A stretch of DNA of 64,000 nucleotides, taken from positions 320,001 to 384,000 of the forward strand of contig NC_016528.1 of NCBI RefSeq assembly GCF_000236905.1, in the 5' to 3' direction. The position numbers were made by a program, and so were the translations under genes. Source of the stretch: Tetrapisispora phaffii CBS 4417 (lineage: Eukaryota; Ascomycota; Saccharomycetes; Saccharomycetales; Saccharomycetaceae). Shown one piece after another: positions 1-10,571 of the stretch (positions are counted from its first letter, which is position 1; every line of letters begins with the position of its first letter). A model generated the notes under the pieces. The model was not told where the DNA came from. It did not search any database and was given only the letters and a program-made list of their open reading frames with translations.

Positions 1-1
1 T

Positions 2-2929
2 ACTAGTGATAATCATAATAATAATATTGGGAGATCAATATCATTTGACAATATTTCTTCATTGAATAATAACCGTTCCTCAAACCAAATATTTCTAGAT
101 GATACAAGGGCAGATATTAGTAGAAGATTAGTAAATAGACAACAAATTGAAGCTCGATTTACTTCACAAAAATTGTCATATTCTAATGGAAATGTTCAAG
201 ACATAATAGATCCCCCGGATAAGAATCACTTATTATTAGGTTTGGATGTAAAAATAAGAAATAAATTAAACTCAATGGATATTAATAAAAACAATAGCAC
301 TGATAAAAATGAGAGACTGATATCGCATAAAATAGAATCACCTACAGAAAACCCTCAGTTCCAGTCTTTATTAGATAACGATATGTCACAAAATAATAAT
401 GAAGTGAAAGGATTTTCTGAATCTCAGTTGGAAGACGAATTATTTGATGAAGAAAATTTTACAAATGTTGATGAAATAGATGGACCAATTGCTGGTCAAA
501 TTTTACCTCCTCTGCAAAAGAGTGACAAGTCAAAACTGAAAGAGCCTGTAGGACTAACTGATGCTACTAAAGACCATGATTTTAACATGCCTATTGACTC
601 AGGTTTACAAGAAAGTTTAGAAAGAAGAGCTTCTGAAATAGGGTCCTCTACCATAGATTCTATGGCTGAACCTATACCCAAGATCGAAGTTAACTATTTG
701 GGCTCATACAATTTAGAAGAGGAATTGCCAATGTGGTTTTCATTATCTGATTACACATACCTACCGCAAACTAAATCACAATTCAAGCAAAAAAACATCG
801 ACAAAACTTTATTTATGAGAGATGTTGATTATGCACGTTTACAAATAAAAGTTTTAGTTAATGGTCTCTCAACAAACCTCCAAACATGCATAATGGCATT
901 GTTATTTATATGCCTAGGGATTGACAAATCAAATAGTACCACAAAAGAACAAGTATTGTCTATAAAACGTAATATTTTTTTACTTTTGGAGGATGAAAAT
1001 AACCTTATAACTATAGTGAAACGCTTTTACGATATATCTAACAATTGCAGAGATAAGACAAGTAACTTAAATCTTCAAACAACGCTATTCTTTTATACAA
1101 TGACTATAATATTTTTAATTGCCACCGTTTGCATAGAGGAAAGGTTTAATGAGGCTAGAAAACCCATCATTGATAACACGATAAATATTTTCGAAGATAT
1201 GAAATTACTATTATATTTAGTGAAGTACATCGAACATTGGCGGTGGAATAGTAGACTATCAATGAAGATTAGAAACATAATAAATCTTCTTTCTAAAGTA
1301 ATCATTTTGCAGTTTGGCGATGATGCTGTTTTCAAAAAAACTAAGAGAGAGATATATAAACTTCACAAAGTGACATTTTATGAAGATGAAGAAGAAAATA
1401 TAACCGAATCAGCCAACTGCATAAAATCTAAATTAGGTATATCGCCTTTAAGTTATGAAGCGTTTAGAGAAGATATAATATCTAGATATCCCGATTTGGT
1501 TATACCAAATGACAAGTTGCCAAATAGTATAGACAACTCAAATTCGCTTTCTCAATTTATTGAAATCCCAAGGTCGAAAATACGAAATTCCATGAACCAA
1601 TTACTATCAATGCCAAATCAACATCTGGCTACACCTGCTCCGTCACCACCAGGATCTCCGACTTTATCACCTATATCACCACTTCAGAAACAAAGAAGGT
1701 CATTTCAAACTAATATGTCCTTCCCTTGTTTATATCCATCTGACGACGAGAGTGGTACAGATGATTTGACCAAAAGGTTATCTTTCATGGGAGATTTCAA
1801 TGTTAATGATAATACCAGTTCTGACATTACTATCCCATACAGTATATCAGAAGCTACCCAAATATTAAATGAGAGTCTCAGGGTAGGTTTATGTAACAAA
1901 CAATTATGGTATGAGCGAGATCTTTTCATGATGAAGGAAAGAGGATGGAAGTCCAAAATTGACGACAATCCTTATGATTATATTACAATGAAAAATTCTA
2001 ATAATATTGAAGGTGTTGATATCATGAAAAGAGTAGAAAACTTTTATAAAGATTGCTTCCCGAGTTTAAATTCATTAATTTTTGTTTTAATTCAGATTAT
2101 GGAATCAAATGTTAATAATCTATGTTATAATGAAGTTGATGTCAGGGACAAAATCCCACTAGATGTTCTAATTCCTAAGTTGGAAGTAACTAGAGCAAAG
2201 GAAATAGCACTTAGATCATCCACTGGAATTATTTACGATCTACTAAAATGGTTTAAATTGAATCATGTTTTAAAGTACGAACACTTATGTGTGTTGTTAT
2301 ATGATTCTCAATATATCAATACGTCTACCTTAGTTCTTAACAATTATTCTGAAATTTATGTTGATAGACTATTCAAGAAAACTGCATCCTCAAATCATTC
2401 TATTTGGATAGAATTACAAGCATTGGCAGGAAACTTATCTACGACTACAGAAAAAGCAACTTATAACTTTGATCCCATGATCTTATCCAGTTTCACGTAT
2501 ATGTTCAACACTTTAAGCCATATTACTAGAGATAAGACACAGAGATTAAAAGATTTGCCATTATCAATAGGTATTCTCTTCAAAAGATATTATCGCGTAT
2601 TTAACCTTCCAATGTATCATGCAATCCTAAAAATCGTGAAAGAATTAACACCATTTAAAAACAAAAGATGGAAGGCAGAACATATGGATTTAATTTCAGG
2701 TGTCTATCTATATGAACGCTTGGAATTAACTGAGAATTGGGTAACAGGCAAAGATATATCAAACGAATTAAGCGATGCTTGTGGACAAGAGCTAGCGCTA
2801 AGGGCATTACTTCAATTTTATAATTTTTTTCATTATAAAGCTTCAATGCTTGACTTAGGCTATACAACAAGAACTAACGCTAATCAAACTCTTTTGAACA
2901 ATGAATCGGAAAATATTAACAGTTTATAA
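2..2929 (+). CDS. FAR11: Far11-like STRIPAK/FAR complex subunit, 5' partial
   Basis: The reading frame is open from the left edge with no stop, so the true start lies upstream and 975 residues are visible. S. cerevisiae Far11 is about 953 residues in total, so this protein is longer, mainly in a low-complexity Asn/Ser/Asp-rich N-terminal part. The family (STRIP1/2, N1221 and DUF3402 domains) scaffolds the STRIPAK-like FAR complex, which acts in pheromone arrest, TORC2 and PP2A signalling and is tethered to the ER. Visible family features are the segment containing PMWFSLSDY, a helical block near positions 860-1300, a Pro/Ser-rich linker around 1630-1690 with several SP sites, and a conserved C-terminal helical domain ending near 2850. 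SPC98 follows on the same strand, as YNL127W-YNL126W do in S. cerevisiae. The assignment rests on sequence character plus synteny. Confidence 0.87.
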   Translation, partial: TSDNHNNNIGRSISFDNISSLNNNRSSNQIFLDDTRADISRRLVNRQQIEARFTSQKLSYSNGNVQDIIDPPDKNHLLLGLDVKIRNKLNSMDINKNNSTDKNERLISHKIESPTENPQFQSLLDNDMSQNNNEVKGFSESQLEDELFDEENFTNVDEIDGPIAGQILPPLQKSDKSKLKEPVGLTDATKDHDFNMPIDSGLQESLERRASEIGSSTIDSMAEPIPKIEVNYLGSYNLEEELPMWFSLSDYTYLPQTKSQFKQKNIDKTLFMRDVDYARLQIKVLVNGLSTNLQTCIMALLFICLGIDKSNSTTKEQVLSIKRNIFLLLEDENNLITIVKRFYDISNNCRDKTSNLNLQTTLFFYTMTIIFLIATVCIEERFNEARKPIIDNTINIFEDMKLLLYLVKYIEHWRWNSRLSMKIRNIINLLSKVIILQFGDDAVFKKTKREIYKLHKVTFYEDEEENITESANCIKSKLGISPLSYEAFREDIISRYPDLVIPNDKLPNSIDNSNSLSQFIEIPRSKIRNSMNQLLSMPNQHLATPAPSPPGSPTLSPISPLQKQRRSFQTNMSFPCLYPSDDESGTDDLTKRLSFMGDFNVNDNTSSDITIPYSISEATQILNESLRVGLCNKQLWYERDLFMMKERGWKSKIDDNPYDYITMKNSNNIEGVDIMKRVENFYKDCFPSLNSLIFVLIQIMESNVNNLCYNEVDVRDKIPLDVLIPKLEVTRAKEIALRSSTGIIYDLLKWFKLNHVLKYEHLCVLLYDSQYINTSTLVLNNYSEIYVDRLFKKTASSNHSIWIELQALAGNLSTTTEKATYNFDPMILSSFTYMFNTLSHITRDKTQRLKDLPLSIGILFKRYYRVFNLPMYHAILKIVKELTPFKNKRWKAEHMDLISGVYLYERLELTENWVTGKDISNELSDACGQELALRALLQFYNFFHYKASMLDLGYTTRTNANQTLLNNESENINSL

Positions 2930-3367
2930 ACAAACAGTAACTGACTTCACCTGAACCATCACATCATAAATAATTTAAAAACTACTAAAATGCATTTGTC
3001 TTAGCATACATATAATATATAGATATAAATATAGATTTATACAAAATATTGGAACCTGATCTGTTTAATATTTACTGGCACATATGTTATTATTTTTACG
3101 CGTATGCTTATTTCTCCATGAAGCGTCCACACATTAATAGAGTTTAAAATACAAAACAAACTTGATTTTATTGTAAACAAAAAATAGTTCAAAGAGATTC
3201 ACTTAAATATATATTCGGTTGGTATAATTAGTTTAAATTTTATACTGATTACTTATACAAATTTTCTAACGATTCTAGCAATATTTGAAAAGACTTGTTT
3301 TGTAGTTTTGATAGAGCACCTTAGAGCTGATAGACGAATATACTTTCAATATAAAATTTAGCGTTTG
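2930..3367. promoter_or_regulatory. FAR11-SPC98 intergenic region with MCB-type site
   Basis: This is an AT-rich gap between two genes transcribed in the same direction. It contains one perfect ACGCGT (MluI cell-cycle box) at 3098-3103, about 265 bp upstream of the SPC98 start. MCB boxes drive G1/S transcription through MBF in yeasts, and a spindle-pole gene would be a plausible target. One hexamer is weak evidence. Nothing else is evident. Confidence 0.35.
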
Positions 3368-5875
3368 ATGAATTTCGAACTAAATTTACAAACATTAGTA
3401 GAGGGAACCGTACCCCAGGATTTAACACCTTCATCAATACATTCACTAACACACGATATTGCAGAGTTTTTGCTATCTTCAAATAAGTCAATTTCGTTGC
3501 TAAATTCACTGATTAATATTTATAGACACGAAGTACCACACACTCTGGAGAATGATAAGAGGTGGAAAATTTTTACTGATTCAATTGAGAAATTGTTACC
3601 ATTCAATAACCAAGATGATATATTGAAATATATATCCGGTATACAACAGTCCCCAACAAGAAATATGCATTCAACTTTTAATGATGAGATGTTAGGAAAT
3701 CACGCTAATTTATCCTTACTACAAAGCAACGCTGATTATGCAGAATCCTTTGAAAATATGGATATGTACTCTGATCGCAGATCGTACATATCATCACACA
3801 AGAATTTCTTAAACAGCAGCAATAATGTAGGGACAACTTTGGAAAGACTAACAAAACCTTATTATACTAAACTAATTCCTCAAGAAGATATAATAAAATT
3901 CATATCATATACACTATTAGCTACTACATCTGATATGTTTCCAATAAGACAAAACTGTATTTCAATTCCAAAAAATATTAGCAATGGTGATAGTGGTATA
4001 TTACATCATATCTTTGAAGCAGGTTTGCTTTATCAAAAATTAAACTCAATTGTTGAACAAAATAAGAAGTCTAATATTTCACCAATGAAAAAAGCATTAC
4101 TAATTCAGATATCGCTTTATCTACGAAATTACACAGGATATATAAATACTTTAGTATTCAATAAAGTTGAGAACAGCGAATCTACGACAAAGCAAGTATA
4201 TTATAAATTGTTCGAAAAAATCATTGAATTAAGATACCTATACGTATTGTTAAAGGATTTTGATGAAACTGATGGCTATCAGTATTTAAAGAAATTAAAT
4301 GAACTAAAAAATCATGGTGATTTATTGGTGAGGGAGACGAGCCTCTTATTATTTAACAATCTCTTGTCGTTTTATTCAGAATATTTAATTGATTGGTTAA
4401 CTTTGGGAAAGGTGAATTTGAATTTAAACGAATTTTTTATTAAGATTAATAAAGATGTTGAGTTTTCAATATATGTAGATGAAGATAAACTGCCCACATT
4501 TATACCGAAACATGTCTCCATAGAAATTTACATCATTGGTAAAACATACTTATATTTGCAGCATTATTTTAAAGACATTCAATGGACTAACACCTTTTCA
4601 AAAAGGTATAATTTAAAATATACAAAATATTCACATAATATTGATAGACTGTTCTTTGATACAATTCACGATCAATATACTGAGATCGTAAATCACACTA
4701 ATGAGTTATTACTTCACAAGTTTTACTTTAGAGAAACTATATATTTGGTTAGAGATATATTATTAATGGGTAAAGCTGACTTTATTGATGTGTTAATTAT
4801 GAATTCCAATGATATACTTTTGAGTCCCTCCGATTCATTGTCAAGTTATGAATTGACTAGATATTTACAGGATTCTGTCCATCATTCATCAATGAACAAT
4901 CTATTAAATCGCTGCGATAATAATACTTTAATTAATAAATTAGATGCAAGGGTTTTAGATCTTGGCCATGGGTCTATTGGTTGGGATGTCTTCACACTTG
5001 ACTACCTTCTTGATGAGCCTTTACTAAAAATTTTAAATGTAAATAGAGAAGGAGGAAGGAAGGAATACTTGAGGATATTCAATTTTTTATGGAGATTTAA
5101 AAAGAATACCTTTTTTCATAATACGGAAACATCGAGGTCAACCATGCTGATACGTGAGTTAAGAAAAATTAGCAATAAAGATCCATTAATAAGGGATATT
5201 GTTTCCAAATTTTCCAAATGTAATGTGCTAAAGTCTCAAGTTTATCAATTTAATATTAGCCTAGAAACTCATACTTTTCAAAACATAATAGAGAACAATT
5301 TTAAAGAGTTATCTGCTGTTCTTGGTATTAACGATGAATCCATGGAAGACAATGTAATGGACCAAAATAACACTCAATCGTTAAGTATAACAAAGTTGAG
5401 TAGTGGACTTGTAGCCCCTGATGGTCTTCTAAAGCCTAAAGGTGCTGCTTTCAAAACTGATATAAACCCAAAGATAAATGTATTAAAAAATTATAATATT
5501 GACGAAATTGAGAAATTACATAATGAGTTTTTATCAAACATTTTGAACAATAAACTTTTATCATCTTCCTCAAATGATAATGGTACTTATTCTGGCAATG
5601 CATACTCCACTTCAATTATTCTTTTATTAAACACAATTTTTGAATTTTTAACTTATTATAATGCGTTAAATGATATCACCTATGAAGTACTAATCCAATT
5701 AAATCTTCAAAATTCACCAAATGAAATTAACCTATTGTTAGGTAGGTTCAATACAGTTTTAAGAAACATTGTTCGTCAATATAAAAACTTCCGAGAGCAG
5801 AAGAATCTTTTCTTACGTGATTTGAAGTCTGATGGAGATGATGAATTGTTCAGATTACAAAAGATTTTAAAATAA
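3368..5875 (+). CDS. SPC98: Gamma-tubulin complex component Spc98
   Basis: This gene encodes 835 residues; S. cerevisiae Spc98 has 846. With Spc97 and Tub4 it forms the gamma-tubulin small complex that nucleates microtubules at both faces of the spindle pole body. The GCP-family core is clear: the block DARVLDLGHGSIGWDVFTLD near residue 526 and the following segment containing GRKEYLRIFNFLWRFKK are hallmarks of the C-terminal gamma-tubulin-binding GRIP2 domain. An N-terminal segment containing SFENMD and the PYY/IPQEDI block near residues 130-185 correspond to the GRIP1 region. ATG 3368 is the first methionine in frame; a TTG precedes it immediately. The gene lies in tandem behind FAR11 and convergent with ESBP6, the same order as YNL127W-YNL126W-YNL125C. 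Confidence 0.97.
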   Translation: MNFELNLQTLVEGTVPQDLTPSSIHSLTHDIAEFLLSSNKSISLLNSLINIYRHEVPHTLENDKRWKIFTDSIEKLLPFNNQDDILKYISGIQQSPTRNMHSTFNDEMLGNHANLSLLQSNADYAESFENMDMYSDRRSYISSHKNFLNSSNNVGTTLERLTKPYYTKLIPQEDIIKFISYTLLATTSDMFPIRQNCISIPKNISNGDSGILHHIFEAGLLYQKLNSIVEQNKKSNISPMKKALLIQISLYLRNYTGYINTLVFNKVENSESTTKQVYYKLFEKIIELRYLYVLLKDFDETDGYQYLKKLNELKNHGDLLVRETSLLLFNNLLSFYSEYLIDWLTLGKVNLNLNEFFIKINKDVEFSIYVDEDKLPTFIPKHVSIEIYIIGKTYLYLQHYFKDIQWTNTFSKRYNLKYTKYSHNIDRLFFDTIHDQYTEIVNHTNELLLHKFYFRETIYLVRDILLMGKADFIDVLIMNSNDILLSPSDSLSSYELTRYLQDSVHHSSMNNLLNRCDNNTLINKLDARVLDLGHGSIGWDVFTLDYLLDEPLLKILNVNREGGRKEYLRIFNFLWRFKKNTFFHNTETSRSTMLIRELRKISNKDPLIRDIVSKFSKCNVLKSQVYQFNISLETHTFQNIIENNFKELSAVLGINDESMEDNVMDQNNTQSLSITKLSSGLVAPDGLLKPKGAAFKTDINPKINVLKNYNIDEIEKLHNEFLSNILNNKLLSSSSNDNGTYSGNAYSTSIILLLNTIFEFLTYYNALNDITYEVLIQLNLQNSPNEINLLLGRFNTVLRNIVRQYKNFREQKNLFLRDLKSDGDDELFRLQKILK

Positions 5876-6093
5876 TAGGGATATGGTCCCATGATGAAAA
5901 TATTGTATAGATTGCATTTATTATGTAATGTTGCATTATGACTTATGTGAAAGAGAATTATATAGAAAATCATATGGAAATATATTTGTGTAATTATGAA
6001 TACACAACTTTGTAACAATAGCATGTCCTAAAGAATGAATATATTCTTGTAAAATAATCAAAGTTTATAGAGTCTTAAATAATTATAAAGCAA

Positions 6094-7992
6094 TTAAACT
6101 TTCATTGGATATGTCATTCTAACGAAAAATGCTTTGATTCCCGATTCCAAGTGTTGATCATAATGTGCTTTATCTTCAAGCAACTTCTGTTTTTCAGCTA
6201 CCATTAACTTCTGTTCTTCATAATCATCGTCGCTAACCTCACTTTCATACTCATTTAATTTAATTACAATATTTTTCCTTATTTGCTCCATCTTCTGTGT
6301 TACATTAATTTGTCTTAATAATAAGACTAAAATTAGAGCAACCACAAAACATAAACCGGCAAAAATTTGAGTATGTATGTATGGATTTGAAACATTCTGT
6401 TCGTCAACTAACGCTTGAGCAATAACTTCACACACTAAAAACATACCAGAACCTGCATAATTAACAAAACTCCAAGCAGGTAAGAAATCCGTTGGACCAA
6501 CCATGTCTGCAATTAATACCGTACTCATAACATTAGCAACACCGACACAACTTCCCAACATTATAACAAAAAATAATAATTGCAAAAATGTATGTGCAGT
6601 AATCCAGAAGGCAAATAACAGTATCAAGATGATAACAGTAAAAAGAGTTGTAATATTTGTTCTGCCGTACCTATCTCCTAAGAGACCAAGCATCGGTCTC
6701 CCTATAGCTTGACATGCATTTAAAACCGCAGTTAAAGTAGAACCATCGTGTGAAGATAACCCTCTTGCAACAGCGTATGATGAGAGAGTGAAAATCATCA
6801 AATTGTAGCCAAATAGAGCAAATGTGAACCAGAATGCTATTAGAGCAATAAACGGTTTCTCTAAAAGGTTAACTTTGAACATTTTTACAAATTCATTTCT
6901 AATAACAGTAAAAGATCGAATACCTAAAGGTTTGGTAGGGAAAGCTTGTTTGATAAATGTAATTGCAAGTAGCAATGTTATAGTTGTCACAATACATAAC
7001 ATCCTTAAAGCCCACTTAGTCTCGTGGTCATCCTGAATCAGTTTGTTTACTGATAAACCGTAAACGACACCACCAACACCGGTTGCTGATAATGATAAAC
7101 CCATTGCCACCGCCCTTTTCTTTAAAAACCAGCCTGGTATAATGGTTGTAGCTGGAATGAAGACAAAAGCGATCGAAATACCAATCATCATACCTTGCGT
7201 AACGTACAAATGCCAAAGTTTAGTGGCAAAAGAAGCTAATAAAAATCCTGCAAATGAAATAGTAACACCGATTAACATCGTCGGCTTGATGCCAATCACT
7301 TTCATGATGACAGTGACTATTGGACATAAAACTTGACCTATAAAAACCGGTAAACCTGCAATAAGCGCGTAGTCATATTTTGATGCTCCTGGAAATGTGT
7401 CATTGTTCAGGTAAAATGCTAAAAAAACACCAAAACTTGAGTTACAACCCCACGACGAGAACATTGTCAAAAAGACACAAACTAGGGAAACCCAGCCATA
7501 TCCACCATCCGGAGGCAAGTCTAGTTTACCTGTAGTTTGGTTAGTATATACTCGCTGTACAATGGATTGATTATCTTCATTATGTTGCGATTTAGAACGC
7601 CTTGTTGAGTTTCTTGACAAACTCTCTGTGCAATTATTCGACGATTTAATTTCTTGTATTCTATGTTGCCCGATCTGGCCCTCATACAAATGAGCTTTTG
7701 AATCGATACTTTTCACCGAATGAGCTTCGGAACTAGTCTCTATATCTTGTCGTTGTGCCCCGTCATGCGATTCAATGTTGTCTACCACTGGAGAGGCCTC
7801 CAGATCGGTTGATTGTTCTGGATTCATGCGAGAAGCATTTCCATCCATTTGTAAAGCATCCCCTACGTCAAAGTGAGAGGTCAATATTTTGTTCATTTCA
7901 TGATCCGGGTCTTGACCGTCTATCTCCGATTCGGATGCTAGCGATGAGACCATACTTTCCTGGTCGGTAGGTGATGACTCGTTATCGACCAT
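6094..7992 (-). CDS. ESBP6: Monocarboxylate-porter-like MFS transporter Esbp6/Mch3
   Basis: This gene encodes 632 residues (S. cerevisiae Esbp6 about 673). An acidic, Ser/Thr-rich cytosolic N-terminus of about 155 residues precedes the monocarboxylate-transporter signature PPDGGYGWVS near residue 159, which starts the first of about 12 predicted membrane helices (roughly 165-565). The tail is charged and probably coiled (KMEQIRKN, EVSDDDYEEQK). Mammalian relatives (SLC16) carry lactate or pyruvate. The yeast Mch proteins do not appear to transport those acids, and Esbp6 has been linked to weak-acid resistance, so the substrate is open. The gene sits between SPC98 and NAF1 as YNL125C does. Its promoter shares a 1.2-kb gap with NAF1 that carries a GC-rich island. 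Confidence 0.93.
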   Translation of the reverse strand: MVDNESSPTDQESMVSSLASESEIDGQDPDHEMNKILTSHFDVGDALQMDGNASRMNPEQSTDLEASPVVDNIESHDGAQRQDIETSSEAHSVKSIDSKAHLYEGQIGQHRIQEIKSSNNCTESLSRNSTRRSKSQHNEDNQSIVQRVYTNQTTGKLDLPPDGGYGWVSLVCVFLTMFSSWGCNSSFGVFLAFYLNNDTFPGASKYDYALIAGLPVFIGQVLCPIVTVIMKVIGIKPTMLIGVTISFAGFLLASFATKLWHLYVTQGMMIGISIAFVFIPATTIIPGWFLKKRAVAMGLSLSATGVGGVVYGLSVNKLIQDDHETKWALRMLCIVTTITLLLAITFIKQAFPTKPLGIRSFTVIRNEFVKMFKVNLLEKPFIALIAFWFTFALFGYNLMIFTLSSYAVARGLSSHDGSTLTAVLNACQAIGRPMLGLLGDRYGRTNITTLFTVIILILLFAFWITAHTFLQLLFFVIMLGSCVGVANVMSTVLIADMVGPTDFLPAWSFVNYAGSGMFLVCEVIAQALVDEQNVSNPYIHTQIFAGLCFVVALILVLLLRQINVTQKMEQIRKNIVIKLNEYESEVSDDDYEEQKLMVAEKQKLLEDKAHYDQHLESGIKAFFVRMTYPMKV

Positions 7993-8044
7993 GTTTGTTA
8001 TAGTTTAGCAGTTGTCAGCAGTGATGCGATGCAGCCGAAGAAGA

Positions 8045-8078
8045 GATACACATCATATATACATATATATATATATAT
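8045..8078. repeat. AT dinucleotide-rich tract
   Basis: A run of alternating A and T broken by two C residues lies 53-86 bp upstream of the ESBP6 start codon. It could serve as a TATA-type element for ESBP6. It is a simple repeat with no other content seen. Confidence 0.6.
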
Positions 8079-8159
8079 CTGAACTGTTGGAGAAAACCGT
8101 TAGCTAAATATATAAAAGCACCTTACAACTTATTACTCGTTGGGTCGTCATAATTCTTT

Positions 8160-8945
8160 TCGCCCAGGCCGGTCTTATCTCCTGCTAATCTCCGCCCATT
8201 GCAAATGAATCATTTTCCTCTAACAAATCGAGCAAACGGCACCTCCCAAGAAATAAATACGGCGAACCCGATTGAGTAATATACGGGTCATCACATTCCC
8301 GACTGCGTTTCTCGCCGCAAACACAACGTTCTCCGGAGATCGACACCGTCGACATAACGAAAAAGCAATTTCAGAATGCGGGAATCTGCGGGCCTGTGCC
8401 TACGTTTCACTGCAAGTTCCGTGTGGCCGCCCTCCCGGCGTTTCTTTTTTGCTCAAAAACAAAAGAGCCGCGTGGGCGCCACGTAGTCCTCGCGAGATGG
8501 GCTTGTCTGATCGATCGGGAGACCGTGCAAGGAGGGCTCCCGACACAACTTTCGAAATTGAAACATTTAATTACACGGAATGCGGGTGACGCCGTTGTTG
8601 CAGCCAGGGTTTGCAACGGCGTGTGCAGACAACCGGCTTCGTTACATGGTTCTTGTGCTGCCGCGCCTGGCGTGGTGGGAGGGTAATGGTGCGCTGTGTG
8701 TTTGGGCAAAGAAGCGGTCACTGTGCCCATGCAAACGAAACAGACTGCTTTTACGGCACCGTGCCAGCGATGCCAGGTCCGGCGTTGTAAGACACGGTTT
8801 TGTATCTGTGAACGGCGCTGTTCCCGTCGCACAACCGTCAGTGCACGTTCCCGGTGGTCCGGCAGCGTTGTTGCTACTTTCAGAGAAAGTAGCAACACAA
8901 CGCTCCTCTAAATGAGCTGTGCTATGTGTCAGACGCCGCTTCATA
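8160..8945. other. GC-rich intergenic island between ESBP6 and NAF1
   Basis: By eye count, 60-base lines here run at roughly 45-63 % G+C (for example 37 or 38 of 60 at 8461-8520, 8581-8640 and 8641-8700). Flanking intergenic DNA is near 30-35 %. CpG is frequent. Several overlapping open frames of 90-160 codons occur on both strands, as expected by chance in GC-rich DNA where stops are rare. None resembles a known protein, and the longest begins with GTG. The island lies in a divergent promoter region that is unusually long (1.2 kb). Its origin is unknown: an extended regulatory region, a recombination-driven GC-biased segment or an acquired fragment are all possible. Confidence 0.75.
8870..8896. 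repeat. Perfect 12-bp inverted repeat (hairpin)
   Basis: The arms GTTGCTACTTTC (8870-8881) and GAAAGTAGCAAC (8885-8896) are separated by AGA. The pairing extends outward through AGCGTT/AACGCT if a two-base bulge is allowed. It lies at the NAF1-proximal end of the GC island. Function is unknown; a terminator, protein-binding dyad or RNA hairpin in the NAF1 leader are possibilities. Confidence 0.7.
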
Positions 8946-9039
8946 CGTCATGTGGTCTTTACACAGAAATGTTCTCGTATGAGATGACTTGACCTTGAAA
9001 ATGTTCTACGCTGTAACATGAAATAAGCGGGCCTAAGGT

Positions 9040-9068
9040 AAAAATTTGCGATGAGCTAGATATATAAA
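9040..9068 (+). promoter_or_regulatory. RRPE + PAC + TATA promoter of NAF1
   Basis: The order is AAAAATTT (9040-9047, the core of the RRPE element), GCGATGAGCT (9048-9057, a perfect PAC box) and TATATAAA (9061-9068). PAC and RRPE drive the ribosome-biogenesis regulon in yeasts through Dot6/Tod6 and Stb3. NAF1, whose start is about 150 bp downstream, is an snoRNP assembly factor, so the motif and the gene's job agree. Confidence 0.75.
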
Positions 9069-9215
9069 GAAGTGTATGGGTTGAATAGCACTACGCATGT
9101 TGGTATTTAATTATTCAATGTTTGGATTGGAGATCAGTAACAGAGTATCAGTGAGATTAATAACTGCTTCAGGATCACCAGCAAAGTATCTCAGACGTCG
9201 GCATCATTCTCGGTC

Positions 9216-10538
9216 ATGAGTGAGGATTTATTTAGCAAAGCGTTACAGGACGATGGTTTAGAAGTTGAGTTACCTAAATTAGATCAGAATGATATGGACA
9301 ACATTACAGTGGACGAGGCAGAGTTGGAAGAAGATCGTAAAGAAATAGACACCGGTTCAAAATCACACTGGGAGTCAGAATCGGATTCAGATTCGGATTC
9401 GGAATCGGAGGAAAGTTCAGCTTCAAGCGATGCTTCATCTGACAATGAGTCAAATGATGAAATTGAAGATGATATCGAAGAAGAAAACATGGAGGGACCG
9501 ATAAAATCAAAACATGAAACGCTGGAGGAAGAATCAGCAGAGATTCCTGCCGATTATCAGATCAGTGAAACTACAGTATTAAAAAGCATAGGTACTATTA
9601 AATCTCTATACAACAACAATGTTATTGTAGAGACTTCGACATCTGGTGAAAATCGAGTATTGAAGGACGGTTCAATCTTTTGTTTGTCGAAAGAGAAAAA
9701 ACTACTGGGACGATTAGTGGAAGTTTTTGGGAAATTGACCTCTCCATTATATAGGGTTTTATTGCCAAAGGATGCTGATATGTCGGAATGGAAAGAAAAA
9801 GTGGGCGAAGATGTTTCCATCATAGTGAGTGATTCTGCTTGGGTTGATACGTTCATGATAAGAAAATTCAAAGGTACAGACGCGTCCAACGCATTTGATG
9901 AGGAATTACCAGAAAGTGAACAAGAATTCTCGGATGATGAAAAGGAAATGAATTATAAAAAGATGAAAAAACAACAAAGGAAATCAAATAAAAACGAAAA
10001 CAATGCTACTAAGAAAGTCCAAAAGCCAAATGCTAACAACAACAGTAACAGGAGGAATATTCCTAAATCACAACACCCTGCCACCAGATTTCCAAGTTAT
10101 CAGGCCCAACCGAGCAATGAGAATACCAGAGTTTCATCATACAAGCCACGTAATTCAAGAAATCAAAATGTGGATAGTTCGCAAACCAATTACGATGCTA
10201 TCCAACAAAACACTACTCCAGTGTATCCACCCGTCTCGCAATTTAACCCTCAAAATAATTTTAATAATTTTAATCCCAACATGAATATGAACATGAATTT
10301 GATGAATACGAATATGTATCTGAATGCTGGCCAAAGTATCTCTGCAAACTTCAATACTCAACAGCCACAAATGTATCCGTTACTTGGAAACCAATTTTCT
10401 ACTCCTGCTATGCCACCAATTCAGCCACTGATTTACCAAAACCAACCATCATTCAATAACAATAACAATAACATAAACAATCAAAATTCATCGCAATCTC
10501 ATATGAACCAAGTATTACAATTGCATAGTTTGTTATTA

Positions 10539-10571
<33 letters not shown>

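Noticed and set aside
8272..8944. Overlapping open frames of 71-163 codons on both strands in the GC-rich island
   Set aside because: Stops are rare by composition. The frames overlap one another on both strands, the longest starts with GTG, and none has recognisable domains or codon use like the neighbours.
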